From the NCBI RefSeq assembly GCF_019145475.1, contig NZ_JAHTKI010000016.1, positions 1 to 64,000 on the forward strand: 64,000 nt of DNA, in the 5' to 3' direction. The notes under the pieces were generated by a model that saw only the letters and a program-made list of their open reading frames with translations, was not told where the DNA came from and searched no databases. This document shows positions 25,683 through 32,990 of the stretch, piece by piece. Numbering within the stretch: position 1 is the stretch's first letter; every line of letters starts with the position of its first letter. This DNA is from Pseudomonas botevensis. Its GTDB lineage: Bacteria; Pseudomonadota; Gammaproteobacteria; Pseudomonadales; Pseudomonadaceae. Both the position numbers and the translations under genes were made by a program.

Positions 25683-25925
25683 ATGGCACGTAAAGAGTTC
25701 GAACACTTCGAAGCGGTTTCCGCTGTAGTTCCCGTCGAGTTGGGCAGCAACAAGGGCTATCACGCGGCAATCGCGGTCAAGGCGCTGGTCGATGGCGGCG
25801 CGCCGCGCTTTCACAAACTGCTGGATGATCAGGTGTTTCCCGGCGCCATCGCTGCCGACGAAGCCGCCATCCAGGAGCTGGATCGCCTGCAGGGCGTCAC
25901 TGATGACGCCGAGCTGATCTGGTAA
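25683..25925 (+). CDS. Small conserved hypothetical protein
   Basis: An 80-residue soluble protein that I recognise only as a type found in other pseudomonads. It begins MARKEFEHFEAVSAVVPVEL and ends DDAELIW, with no signal or membrane segment. CAGGA lies upstream of the ATG. Its stop directly abuts the stop of the convergent flavin reductase gene. Confidence 0.65.
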   Translation: MARKEFEHFEAVSAVVPVELGSNKGYHAAIAVKALVDGGAPRFHKLLDDQVFPGAIAADEAAIQELDRLQGVTDDAELIW

Positions 25926-26555
25926 TTACTTGACCGCACCCGGTCGCCACATCTTGAACAATGCCTCTGGCCCCAGCTGGAAATAATCCGCCGGGCCGCC
26001 GCCGCGCAGAATCGGTTCTGCGGCGGCGGTGTCGTAGATGCCGTCCTTCAACAGCCATTTGGCGATGTGTACGGCGACCACTTCACCGAGCACCAGCCAG
26101 CTCGGCACCGTCTCGCCGTCCGCTCGCTGCAACTGAATGATCTGGGTGACCTTGCATTCGAAGGACACCGGGCTCTCGGCCACGCGCGGCACGCCAATCA
26201 CTTTCGACGCCACTGGCGTCAACCCCGCCAATTCAAATTCGTTGACCTCGGGACCGACCATCGCGCAGCTCTGGTTCATCTGCTCGGCCAGCGGCCGGGT
26301 GGCGAGGTTCCAGACGAATTCGCCGGTCTGCTCGATGTTGTTCAGGCTGTCTTTGCGCCCGACGCTGGAGAAACCGATGATCGGTGGAATGTAGTTGAAG
26401 GCGTTGAAGAAACTGTATGGCGCCAGGTTCAGCCGGCCGTCGGCATCCTGCGAGGAAATCCAGCCGATGGGACGCGGGCCGACGATGGCGTTGAACGGAT
26501 CGTGGGGCAGCCCGTGGCCGTTGGCGGGTTCGTAGAAATGGATGTCATCGGACAT
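25926..26555 (-). CDS. Flavin reductase-like (FMN-binding split barrel) protein
   Basis: A 209-residue protein of the flavin reductase/DIM6 family. Characteristic parts are NAIVGPRPIGWISSQDADG near the N-terminus, NLAPYSFFNAF and the GFSS block for FMN binding. Such proteins reduce FMN or act as flavoproteins on small substrates. The specific role is unknown. The ATG at 26555 (MSDDIHFYEP) was chosen over an upstream in-frame extension that is not family-like. Confidence 0.85.
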   Translation of the reverse strand: MSDDIHFYEPANGHGLPHDPFNAIVGPRPIGWISSQDADGRLNLAPYSFFNAFNYIPPIIGFSSVGRKDSLNNIEQTGEFVWNLATRPLAEQMNQSCAMVGPEVNEFELAGLTPVASKVIGVPRVAESPVSFECKVTQIIQLQRADGETVPSWLVLGEVVAVHIAKWLLKDGIYDTAAAEPILRGGGPADYFQLGPEALFKMWRPGAVK

Positions 26556-26640
26556 GGCGGGTGATCCTGGAGGCGTTCGGAGGTGGGCAATAGTGCAAGC
26601 GCCTTGCGGCAATTTCCAGTCGATCATTAACGCGGGCTTC

Positions 26641-26671
26641 AGAAAACACTAAGCCCGGCCGAAGCCGGGCT
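26641..26671 (-). terminator. Intrinsic terminator with UUCG loop
   Basis: On the minus strand an 8-bp stem AGCCCGGC/GCCGGGCT closes a TTCG tetraloop and is followed by a T-containing stretch (TTAGTGTTTTCT). It lies 20 bases after the stop of the tandem-repeat protein gene. Confidence 0.85.
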
Positions 26672-26690
26672 GTGATGAGCATGGAGAGGG

Positions 26691-27092
26691 TTAGCTGATG
26701 GCGGCGGCGGTGCCGGTTTTGTCGAAGCCGTCTGCAGCGATGGCGTTGGCAGTGCCGGTTTTGTCGAAGCCGTCAGCGGCAATGGCGTTGGCAGTGCCGG
26801 TTTTGTCGAAGCCGTCGGCAGCGATGGCGTTGGCAGTGCCGGTTTTGTCGAAGCCGTCGGCAGCGATGGCGTTGGCGGTGCCGGTTTTGTCGAAGCCGTC
26901 AGCGGCAATGGCGTTGGCAGTGCCGGTTTTGTCGAAGCCATCAGCGGCGTAGGTGCCCGAGTGGCTGCTTTCGATGGCGGCGCTGGCTTCGGAGGTGAAG
27001 GACGCGGAGCCGGTCTTGTCGTAGCCGTCGGCGGCGAAAGTGTTGGCGGCCAGTACGGACAGGGTCAGGGCGAGGATCAGTTTGGTTTTCAT
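26691..27092 (-). CDS. Exported tandem-repeat protein (AADGFDKTGTANAI repeats)
   Basis: A 133-residue protein with a signal peptide (about 1-20, cleavage near NTFA/ADG) and then almost nothing but a 14-residue repeat. Six near-perfect copies (AADGFDKTGTANAI and variants) span about residues 49-133, preceded by one diverged unit (ADGYDKTGSASFTSEA). The DNA repeat unit is 42 bp. Similar proteins in pseudomonads carry loose annotations, and I know of no established function. The acidic DxxDKTG units could bind metal or form a surface fibre, which is speculation. It has its own terminator. Confidence 0.8.
   Translation of the reverse strand: MKTKLILALTLSVLAANTFAADGYDKTGSASFTSEASAAIESSHSGTYAADGFDKTGTANAIAADGFDKTGTANAIAADGFDKTGTANAIAADGFDKTGTANAIAADGFDKTGTANAIAADGFDKTGTAAAIS
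26700..26950. repeat. 42-bp tandem repeat array inside coding sequence
   Basis: About six copies of a 42-bp unit containing TTTGTCGAAGCCGTC. Differences between units are mostly synonymous third-base changes (GCAGCGATG against GCGGCAATG), showing selection for the repeated peptide. The unit is a multiple of three, so copy number can change without a frameshift. Confidence 0.9.
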
Positions 27093-27433
27093 CTTCTTTA
27101 CTCCAGGTTCGTTGGCAGGTGTGTCTGCATGGGTTTCATGCTACGCCAAACAAATTGATAAAAAAGCGCAAAATAACGGTAAAAACTATCGATTAAGTAG
27201 ATATTAAGGGCGACGCATTGAATTCGCTTTCGTTGAGAGGCGAACGTCGCGCAGGTAATCGATCAGGTGAATGCAGAATGCGGGGCGAGCATTAATGGGG
27301 GATTAATCGCCGTTTTTGCGTTGGGTGACAGATTTTTCATACTTTGCCGACCGCTTTTTCACCGCTGCAACGCCAGTCTGCCCACGGCCAGAAAACCAAG
27401 AACCGGCCGTCATACACTGGAGCTTTACCTGCA

Positions 27434-28192
27434 ATGAACAAACTGCCTCAAATCACCCTGGCGTTCTGGGTCATGAAAATCTGCGCGACGACCCTGGGGG
27501 AAACCGCGGGGGATTTGCTGTCGATGACCCTCAACGTCGGCTACGCCATCAGCTCGCTGATTCTGATCAGCGTGTTCGTCCTGACCCTGGTCACGCAGTT
27601 GATGGCCAAGACCTACAAGCCGATGCTGTACTGGATCGTGATCCTGTCCACCAGCACCGCCGGCACCACCATGTCCGACTTCATGGATCGCACCCTGGAA
27701 CTGGGCTACGCCACCGGCTCGATGATCCTGATCGCGATTCTGCTGGCGATCTTTGCTGCCTGGCGTCTGAGTGGTGATTCGCTCAACGTCAGCAAAGTGC
27801 AGAGCTTTCGCGGCGAGATGTTCTATTGGATGGCGATCCTGTTTTCCAACACTCTGGGCACCGCGCTTGGCGACTATCTGGCCGACGACTCGGGTCTGGG
27901 TTTCGCCGGTGGCGCGCTGCTGATCGGTTCGGCCATCGGCGTGGTCGTGTTGCTCAAATACCTGACGAAGATGTCCTCGGTGTTGCTGTTCTGGGTGGCC
28001 TTCGTGCTGACCCGACCGTTCGGCGCAACCCTGGGCGACTTCCTGACCAAATCCCATGAGAAGGGCGGCCTGGACTTCGGCACCATCGGTTCGTCGGCGG
28101 TGCTGGCGGGGATTCTGGTGGTGATGATCGGCGGGGCGGCCTATGCGCAGAAGCGTTATGGCAGCAATCGCAACGCTGCTGAATTGACCTGA
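27434..28192 (+). CDS. Multi-pass membrane protein with fourfold internal repeat (COG4705/DUF347 type)
   Basis: A 252-residue inner-membrane protein with about eight hydrophobic segments in four pairs. Each repeat carries a similar motif: TTLGETAGDLLS, TSTAGTTMSDFMD, SNTLGTALGDYLA and RPFGATLGDFLT. This is the uncharacterised COG4705/DUF347 family. Polar Thr, Gly and Asp residues inside membrane repeats suggest a transport or channel role, but none is established to my knowledge. The start at 27434 was preferred because it begins the first repeat. The 341-base gap before it is the AT-richer divergent promoter region, with nothing else I can name. Confidence 0.8.
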   Translation: MNKLPQITLAFWVMKICATTLGETAGDLLSMTLNVGYAISSLILISVFVLTLVTQLMAKTYKPMLYWIVILSTSTAGTTMSDFMDRTLELGYATGSMILIAILLAIFAAWRLSGDSLNVSKVQSFRGEMFYWMAILFSNTLGTALGDYLADDSGLGFAGGALLIGSAIGVVVLLKYLTKMSSVLLFWVAFVLTRPFGATLGDFLTKSHEKGGLDFGTIGSSAVLAGILVVMIGGAAYAQKRYGSNRNAAELT

Positions 28193-28196
28193 AACC

Positions 28197-28263
28197 GCGC
28201 GAGCAAGCCTGCTTCCACATGAGCGCTGTAAGGCCCTTGTAGGAGCGGGCTTGCCCGCGAAGA
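28197..28263. repeat. REP pair
   Basis: GCGAGCAAGCCTGCTTCCAC and, inverted about 22 bases later, TAGGAGCGGGCTTGCCCGCG form a REP doublet just behind the DUF347-type gene. Confidence 0.75.
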
Positions 28264-28302
28264 GGTCCGTACAGTCACCGTTGCGGTGACTGCGCAAACC
28301 TC
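28262..28302. terminator. Hairpin between convergent genes
   Basis: A perfect 9-bp stem CAGTCACCG/CGGTGACTG with a TTG loop (28272-28292) is nested in outer arms GAGGT/ACCTC. It ends three bases before the kgtP stop. There is no T tract, so termination activity is uncertain. Confidence 0.45.
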
Positions 28303-28304
28303 TC

Positions 28305-29624
28305 TCAGTCAGTCACGATCCGCGAATGTTTGCGGGTGTCTTTCATGGTGATGTAGACCAGCAACGACACCGCGATGCACGCGGTCACGTACCAGTAGTA
28401 GCCGGTTTCCATGCCGATGCTCTTGAACCACAGCGCGATGTATTCAGCGGTGCCGCCGAAGATCGACACGGTCAGTGCGTACGGCAGGCCGACGCCCAGG
28501 GCGCGGATTTCGGTCGGGAACAGTTCGGCTTTCACCACAGCGTTGATCGAGGTGTAGCCGCTGACGATGATCAGCGCCGCCATGATCAGGAAGAACGCGC
28601 CCCACCAGGTCTGGATGGTGTGCAGGGTCATCAGGATCGGCACGGTGAAAATCGTGCCCAGCACGCCGAAGGCGATCAGGATCGGACGCCGGCCGATCTT
28701 GTCCGACAGACCGCCGATGATCGGCTGCAGGCACATGAACAGGAACAGCGTGGCGGCAGAAATGGTGGTGGAGTCGGAGATGCTCATGCCGACCGTGTTC
28801 ACCAGGTATTTCTGCATGTAGGTGGTGTAGGTGTAGAACGCCAGCGTACCGCCCATGGTCAGGCCGACCACGGTGAGCAGCTCTTTCGGATGGCGCAGCA
28901 AGGTGCGCATCGCGCTTTCCTTGGATTTCTCTTTCTTGGTGAACGACTCGGTTTCTTCCATGCCGCGACGCAGGTACAACGCGACGATCGCACACAGCGC
29001 GCCGATGGCGAACGGGATGCGCCAGCCCCATGCGTACAGCTCGTCAGAGGTGAGGAATTGTTGCAGCACGATCAGCACGCCCAGCGCGATGAGCTGGCCG
29101 GAGATCAGGGTCACGTACTGGAAGCTGGAGAAGAAGCCGCGACGTTCCTTGGTCGCCATCTCCGACAGGTAGGTCGCCGAGGTGCCGTATTCGCCACCGA
29201 CCGACAGGCCTTGCAGCAGACGGGCGAACACCAGCAGGATCGGCGCGCCGACACCGATGGTTTCATAGCCAGGGCTCAGGGCGATGATCAGCGAGCCGAA
29301 GCACATCAGGTACACCGAAGCCATCAGCGCTTTCTTGCGCCCGACCTTGTCGGCGTACAGCCCCATCAGCCAGCCACCGATCGGACGCATCAGGAAGCCC
29401 ACGGCGAAGATCGCTGCGGTGTTCAGCAGTTGGGCGGTGGTGTCGCCTTTGGGGAAAAAGACTTTGGCGAAGTACAGCGAGAAGGCGGCGTAGACGTACC
29501 AGTCATACCACTCGACCATGTTGCCGACGGAACCGCTGAAGATCGATTTGATCCGGCTCGCGGTGGTTTTTTCTTTTGCCGGCACGGCAGCCGACCCAAG
29601 AGGCAGGGCGTTGGAGTTATCCAT
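28305..29624 (-). CDS. kgtP: MFS dicarboxylate/alpha-ketoglutarate:proton symporter
   Basis: A 439-residue member of the metabolite:H+ symporter (MHS) family with 12 membrane segments. SGSVGNMVEWYDWYVYAAFS and GLYADKVGRKKALMAS (motif A) are typical of KgtP, as is RLLQGLSVGGEYG. It takes up alpha-ketoglutarate or related dicarboxylates. AAGGATCC precedes the ATG. A sigma-54 promoter and two candidate activator sites lie upstream, and the mifR/mifS-like genes are next on the same strand. This fits the P. aeruginosa system in which MifSR controls alpha-ketoglutarate uptake. Confidence 0.88.
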   Translation of the reverse strand: MDNSNALPLGSAAVPAKEKTTASRIKSIFSGSVGNMVEWYDWYVYAAFSLYFAKVFFPKGDTTAQLLNTAAIFAVGFLMRPIGGWLMGLYADKVGRKKALMASVYLMCFGSLIIALSPGYETIGVGAPILLVFARLLQGLSVGGEYGTSATYLSEMATKERRGFFSSFQYVTLISGQLIALGVLIVLQQFLTSDELYAWGWRIPFAIGALCAIVALYLRRGMEETESFTKKEKSKESAMRTLLRHPKELLTVVGLTMGGTLAFYTYTTYMQKYLVNTVGMSISDSTTISAATLFLFMCLQPIIGGLSDKIGRRPILIAFGVLGTIFTVPILMTLHTIQTWWGAFFLIMAALIIVSGYTSINAVVKAELFPTEIRALGVGLPYALTVSIFGGTAEYIALWFKSIGMETGYYWYVTACIAVSLLVYITMKDTRKHSRIVTD

Positions 29625-29686
29625 TGAAGGATCCTTCGTTTAATTGTTTTTGTGGAGCGCGTGGGAACGCAGCCTGCGAGGGCTAT

Positions 29687-29703
29687 AGCAGGAGGTGTGC
29701 CAA
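29687..29703 (-). promoter_or_regulatory. Sigma-54 (RpoN) promoter of kgtP
   Basis: Read on the minus strand the sequence is TTGGCACACCTCCTGCT. The invariant GG and GC are exactly 10 bases apart, and TGGCAC is a perfect -24 element. Transcription would start near 29675, giving a leader of about 50 bases before the kgtP ATG. Confidence 0.75.
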
Positions 29704-29739
29704 CGGGGAGAGGGCCGGTTTAGAGGGGGTATGGGAATC

Positions 29740-29790
29740 GGGTGAGCGGAATATTGCCGAGGTATTGGACTGGGTGAGCGGATTTCCGCT
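29740..29790 (-). promoter_or_regulatory. Two candidate MifR-binding sites
   Basis: The 11-mer GGGTGAGCGGA occurs at 29740-29750 and 29772-29782, 32 bases apart (about three helical turns). The second is part of a dyad, AGCGGATTTCCGCT (29777-29790). They lie about 40-90 bases upstream of the sigma-54 promoter, the usual place for enhancer-binding protein sites. Confidence 0.5.
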
Positions 29791-29816
29791 TATCGGGTGC
29801 AGCGTCAGAAGCCCCC

Positions 29817-31145
29817 TCACTCAGCCAAAAACATCTCCCGGCTCAACCCATGCCGCTGCATCTTTTCATTGAACGTGCGCCTGGGCAGTTGCAGCTCTTC
29901 AAGCACCGCCTTCACATCGCCCTTGTGCCGGGTCAGCGCCGCCCGCAGACACTGCGCCTCGAACGCCTCCTGCTGGGCCGCCAGCGACTGCCCCGGATCG
30001 ATCCCCGGTGCCGGTTCGTCCAGCCCCAGCACCTGGCGCTCGGCGACGTTCGCCAGTTCGCGCACGTTGCCCGGCCAGTCGTGCCCGAGCAGGTGACTCA
30101 ACTGCGCCCCGCTCAGTGGCGGAAAGGTCCGGCCCAGGCGTTCGGCGGCGCTGTGGGCGAAGGCTTCGAACAGCAGCGGAATGTCTTCGCGCCGCTCACG
30201 CAGCGGTGGCAGGCGCAGTTCGGCGACGTTCAGGCGATAGGCGAGGTCTTCGCGAAAACGCCCGGCCCGGGCTTCATCGAGCAAGTCCGGTTTGGTCGCC
30301 GCGACGATCCGCAGGTCCACGCGAATGCTCTGGTTCGATCCCAGCCGTTCGAGTTTCTGCTCCTGCAACACCCGCAGCAATTTCACCTGCTGGGCCAGCG
30401 GCATGCTTTCGATTTCGTCGAGGAACAACGTGCCGCCGTCGGCGTATTCCAGCTTGCCGATGCGTTTGCCCGACGCGCCGGTGAACGCGCCGCTTTCGTG
30501 GCCGAACAGTTCGGCTTCGAACAATTGCTCGGGGATGGCCGCGCAGTTCAGCGCCACGAACGGTTTGTCCGCACGCGGGCCGAAGTCATGCAGGCAGCGG
30601 GCGACCAGTTCCTTGCCGCTGCCGGTTTCGCCACGGATCAGCACGTTGACGGGCAGCGTCGCCAGGTCCAGCACCTGCCGGCGCAAGGTCTGCAAGCCAC
30701 GGGAGACCCCCAGCAGCGTCGCATCGAGTCGGGCGCGGTTGTCGGCCTGTTCGTGCAGGGCGCGGTTTTCCAGGACCAGACGGCGCTTGTCCAGCGCCCG
30801 GCGCAGGCTGCCGAGCAGGGTTTCCGGGCTGAAGGGTTTTTCCAGGAAGTCATAGGCGCCGTCGCGCATCGCCTCGACCGCCATTGGCACATCGCCGTGG
30901 CCGGTCAGCAGAATCACCGGCAGATCGGCATCCCGTCGCTGCACTTCGGCGAGCAATTCCAGGCCGCTGAGACCGGGCATGCGCACGTCGCTGAGAATCA
31001 CCCCGGGGAAATGCCTGGGCAGCGCCGCCAGGCATTCTTCGGCGCGGCTGAACAGTTGCACATCGAACCCGGACAGGCTCAGCCATTGTTCGACGGCGCT
31101 GCGGATGCTGCTTTCGTCGTCGACCACCATCACCGAATTGAGCAT
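29817..31145 (-). CDS. mifR: Sigma-54-dependent response regulator, MifR/DctD type
   Basis: A 442-residue enhancer-binding protein. The receiver domain (about 1-120) has the acidic pair DD at 8-9, the phospho-Asp in ILSDVRMPG and the Lys in EKPF. The AAA+ domain (about 140-370) has Walker A GETGSGKE, the sigma-54 contact loop GAFTGA and Walker B GGTLFLDEIE. A Fis-type helix-turn-helix closes the protein (VLEELQLPRRTFNEKM). Its gene overlaps the kinase stop by one base. Its target is most likely the kgtP promoter next door. Confidence 0.88.
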   Translation of the reverse strand: MLNSVMVVDDESSIRSAVEQWLSLSGFDVQLFSRAEECLAALPRHFPGVILSDVRMPGLSGLELLAEVQRRDADLPVILLTGHGDVPMAVEAMRDGAYDFLEKPFSPETLLGSLRRALDKRRLVLENRALHEQADNRARLDATLLGVSRGLQTLRRQVLDLATLPVNVLIRGETGSGKELVARCLHDFGPRADKPFVALNCAAIPEQLFEAELFGHESGAFTGASGKRIGKLEYADGGTLFLDEIESMPLAQQVKLLRVLQEQKLERLGSNQSIRVDLRIVAATKPDLLDEARAGRFREDLAYRLNVAELRLPPLRERREDIPLLFEAFAHSAAERLGRTFPPLSGAQLSHLLGHDWPGNVRELANVAERQVLGLDEPAPGIDPGQSLAAQQEAFEAQCLRAALTRHKGDVKAVLEELQLPRRTFNEKMQRHGLSREMFLAE

Positions 31146-32905
31146 CAGATGTGCGCCTCCAGATCGATCGGCAAGGTCAGGCTGAACACCGCGCCGACGC
31201 TGCCATTGTCGGCGCTCAGGCGGCCGCCGGACTCATGGACGATAGCAAACGAAACCGCCAGTCCCAGGCCCAGCCCGTCACCCACCGGTTTGGTGGTGAA
31301 AAACGGATCGAACACCTGGCCCAGGTGTTCTTCGGCGATGCCGGGGCCGTTGTCGATGACACTCAGGCGCCACAGTTGTTCATCGGCTTCCAGACGGATT
31401 TCCAGACGCTTGCAAGTGGTGTCGTGCATCGCATCAAGCGCGTTGCGCAGCAGGTTGATCAGCACTTGCTCCAGACGGATCGCATCGCCACGAACCCAGG
31501 CCGGACGGGTCAGGTGCAGCACCAGGCTGACCTGTTCGTCGCGTATCCGCGTATCGAGCAATTGCAGGGCCTGATCGACCACGGTTGCCAGATCCAGACG
31601 TTCGCGCAATCCGCTGGGACTTTTGCGGGCGAAGGTTTTCAGGTGGCCGGTGAGGGCCGCCATGCGGGTGAGCATGTCATCCACCGGTTTGAGCGCCTTG
31701 TAGGCATCGTCCACCCGGCCATGGTCGAGCAACAGGCGCAGGGTCGCCAGTTGCATGCGCTGGGCGGTCAGCGGCTGGTTGATTTCGTGGGCCAGCGCCG
31801 CCGACATCTGCCCCAGCGCCGCCAGTTTGGCCGATTGCACCAGACCGTCCTGGGCGGTACGCAAATCGCGGGTGCGTTCCTCGACCAGACGTTCCAGCTC
31901 CGCGCGACTGCGCTGGCGCATCTTCGCCAGACGCCAGCGCTGGTTGAGAAACAGCAACAGAAACACCAGCGCCAGCCACACGCCGGCGGCGGCGAGTCCA
32001 GCGTTGCGCAGGTCCTCGAAAGCCACTCTGGCCGGGCGCAGCAGATGCAGGGTCCAGCCTTCGGCGGCCAGTGGCAGGGACTCCCACAGATAATCCGCCG
32101 TACCCGTCGGGCCTTCGACCCGGGCCAGATCGCTGTTCTCGTCGAAGCGTCGCAGCGACAGGTGGGTCAGCGGCACCAGCGCCTGTTTGTCGTACTGACG
32201 GGTGGTCTTGATTTCGGCGTGATCGCCCGGGCTCAGCGGTCGCAACAGGCGATAGCGCCAGCCGGGCTGGTTGGCGATGAAGATGATTCCGCGTGCGTCG
32301 CTGACCAGCAGGGTGTCGCTGCCCTGGCTCCATTCGCGCTCCAGTTCCGGGAATTCCAGCTTGACCACCATCGCCCCGAGAAACTCGTCGTTGTCGCCAA
32401 GCACCGCGCTGGACAGGAAGTAACCGGGAATCCCGCTGGTCACCCCGACGGCGTAGAAGCGTCCGCTGCCCTGGGTACGGGTCTGGCTGAAATACGGGCG
32501 AAAGCCGTAGTTGTGGCCGACATAACTGCTGGGCAGGCGCCAGTTGCTGGCGGCCACCGCGAGGCCGGTGTGGTCGAGCAGTTCAAGGGTCGAGGACTGC
32601 GCCGCGCCGTTGATCTTTTCCAGTTTCAGGTTGAGCGCCGCTTGCTGCTCGGCATCGACCGGGCCGCGCAGGGCCGCACGCAATTGCGGGTCCAGCGCCA
32701 GTACGGCGGGGAGGGCACGGTAACGGTCGATCAGGGTATGCAGCGAGTTGGCGTACAGCGCCAGTTGCTGACTGGCCCGGGCGGCGTCTTCTTCCTGAGC
32801 CTGACGCTCGGCATGGCGCACGGCCAGGGTCGCGGCGATGGCGGCGCCGGCAATGATCAGCAGGGTATACAACGACAGACGCAAGGTACGGGAAGTCGGC
32901 GGCAT
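31145..32905 (-). CDS. mifS: Sensor histidine kinase, MifS/DctB type
   Basis: A 586-residue membrane kinase. A membrane helix (about 8-26), a periplasmic double-Cache domain (about 40-285, with NYGFRPYFSQT and GIPGYFLSSAV) and a second helix (about 295-315) are followed by a coiled linker, the H-box LAHEINQPL and the ATPase motifs NALDA, DNGPGI and GLGLGLAV. DctB-like sensors detect C4 dicarboxylates. MifS is linked to alpha-ketoglutarate. The ATG at 32905 starts just before the first helix. A GTG at 32938 would add 11 residues. Neither has a clear ribosome site. Confidence 0.87.
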   Translation of the reverse strand: MPPTSRTLRLSLYTLLIIAGAAIAATLAVRHAERQAQEEDAARASQQLALYANSLHTLIDRYRALPAVLALDPQLRAALRGPVDAEQQAALNLKLEKINGAAQSSTLELLDHTGLAVAASNWRLPSSYVGHNYGFRPYFSQTRTQGSGRFYAVGVTSGIPGYFLSSAVLGDNDEFLGAMVVKLEFPELEREWSQGSDTLLVSDARGIIFIANQPGWRYRLLRPLSPGDHAEIKTTRQYDKQALVPLTHLSLRRFDENSDLARVEGPTGTADYLWESLPLAAEGWTLHLLRPARVAFEDLRNAGLAAAGVWLALVFLLLFLNQRWRLAKMRQRSRAELERLVEERTRDLRTAQDGLVQSAKLAALGQMSAALAHEINQPLTAQRMQLATLRLLLDHGRVDDAYKALKPVDDMLTRMAALTGHLKTFARKSPSGLRERLDLATVVDQALQLLDTRIRDEQVSLVLHLTRPAWVRGDAIRLEQVLINLLRNALDAMHDTTCKRLEIRLEADEQLWRLSVIDNGPGIAEEHLGQVFDPFFTTKPVGDGLGLGLAVSFAIVHESGGRLSADNGSVGAVFSLTLPIDLEAHI

Positions 32906-32990
32906 GCTGGGCGAACGGGTGGCAGGACGGGACCGCACGATAGCATGCCGCCGTGGGGCGGCAGTGCCCTGACGGGATAAAAGCCCTCGT

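Noticed and set aside
26700..26950. CRISPR-like array
   Set aside because: Units are contiguous 42-bp in-frame coding repeats without unique spacers or cas genes.
26698..26952. Plus-strand repeat frame (VPVLSKPSAAMALA units) opposite the repeat protein
   Set aside because: It arises because a 42-bp repeat is open on both strands; only the minus strand has a signal peptide, ribosome site and terminator.
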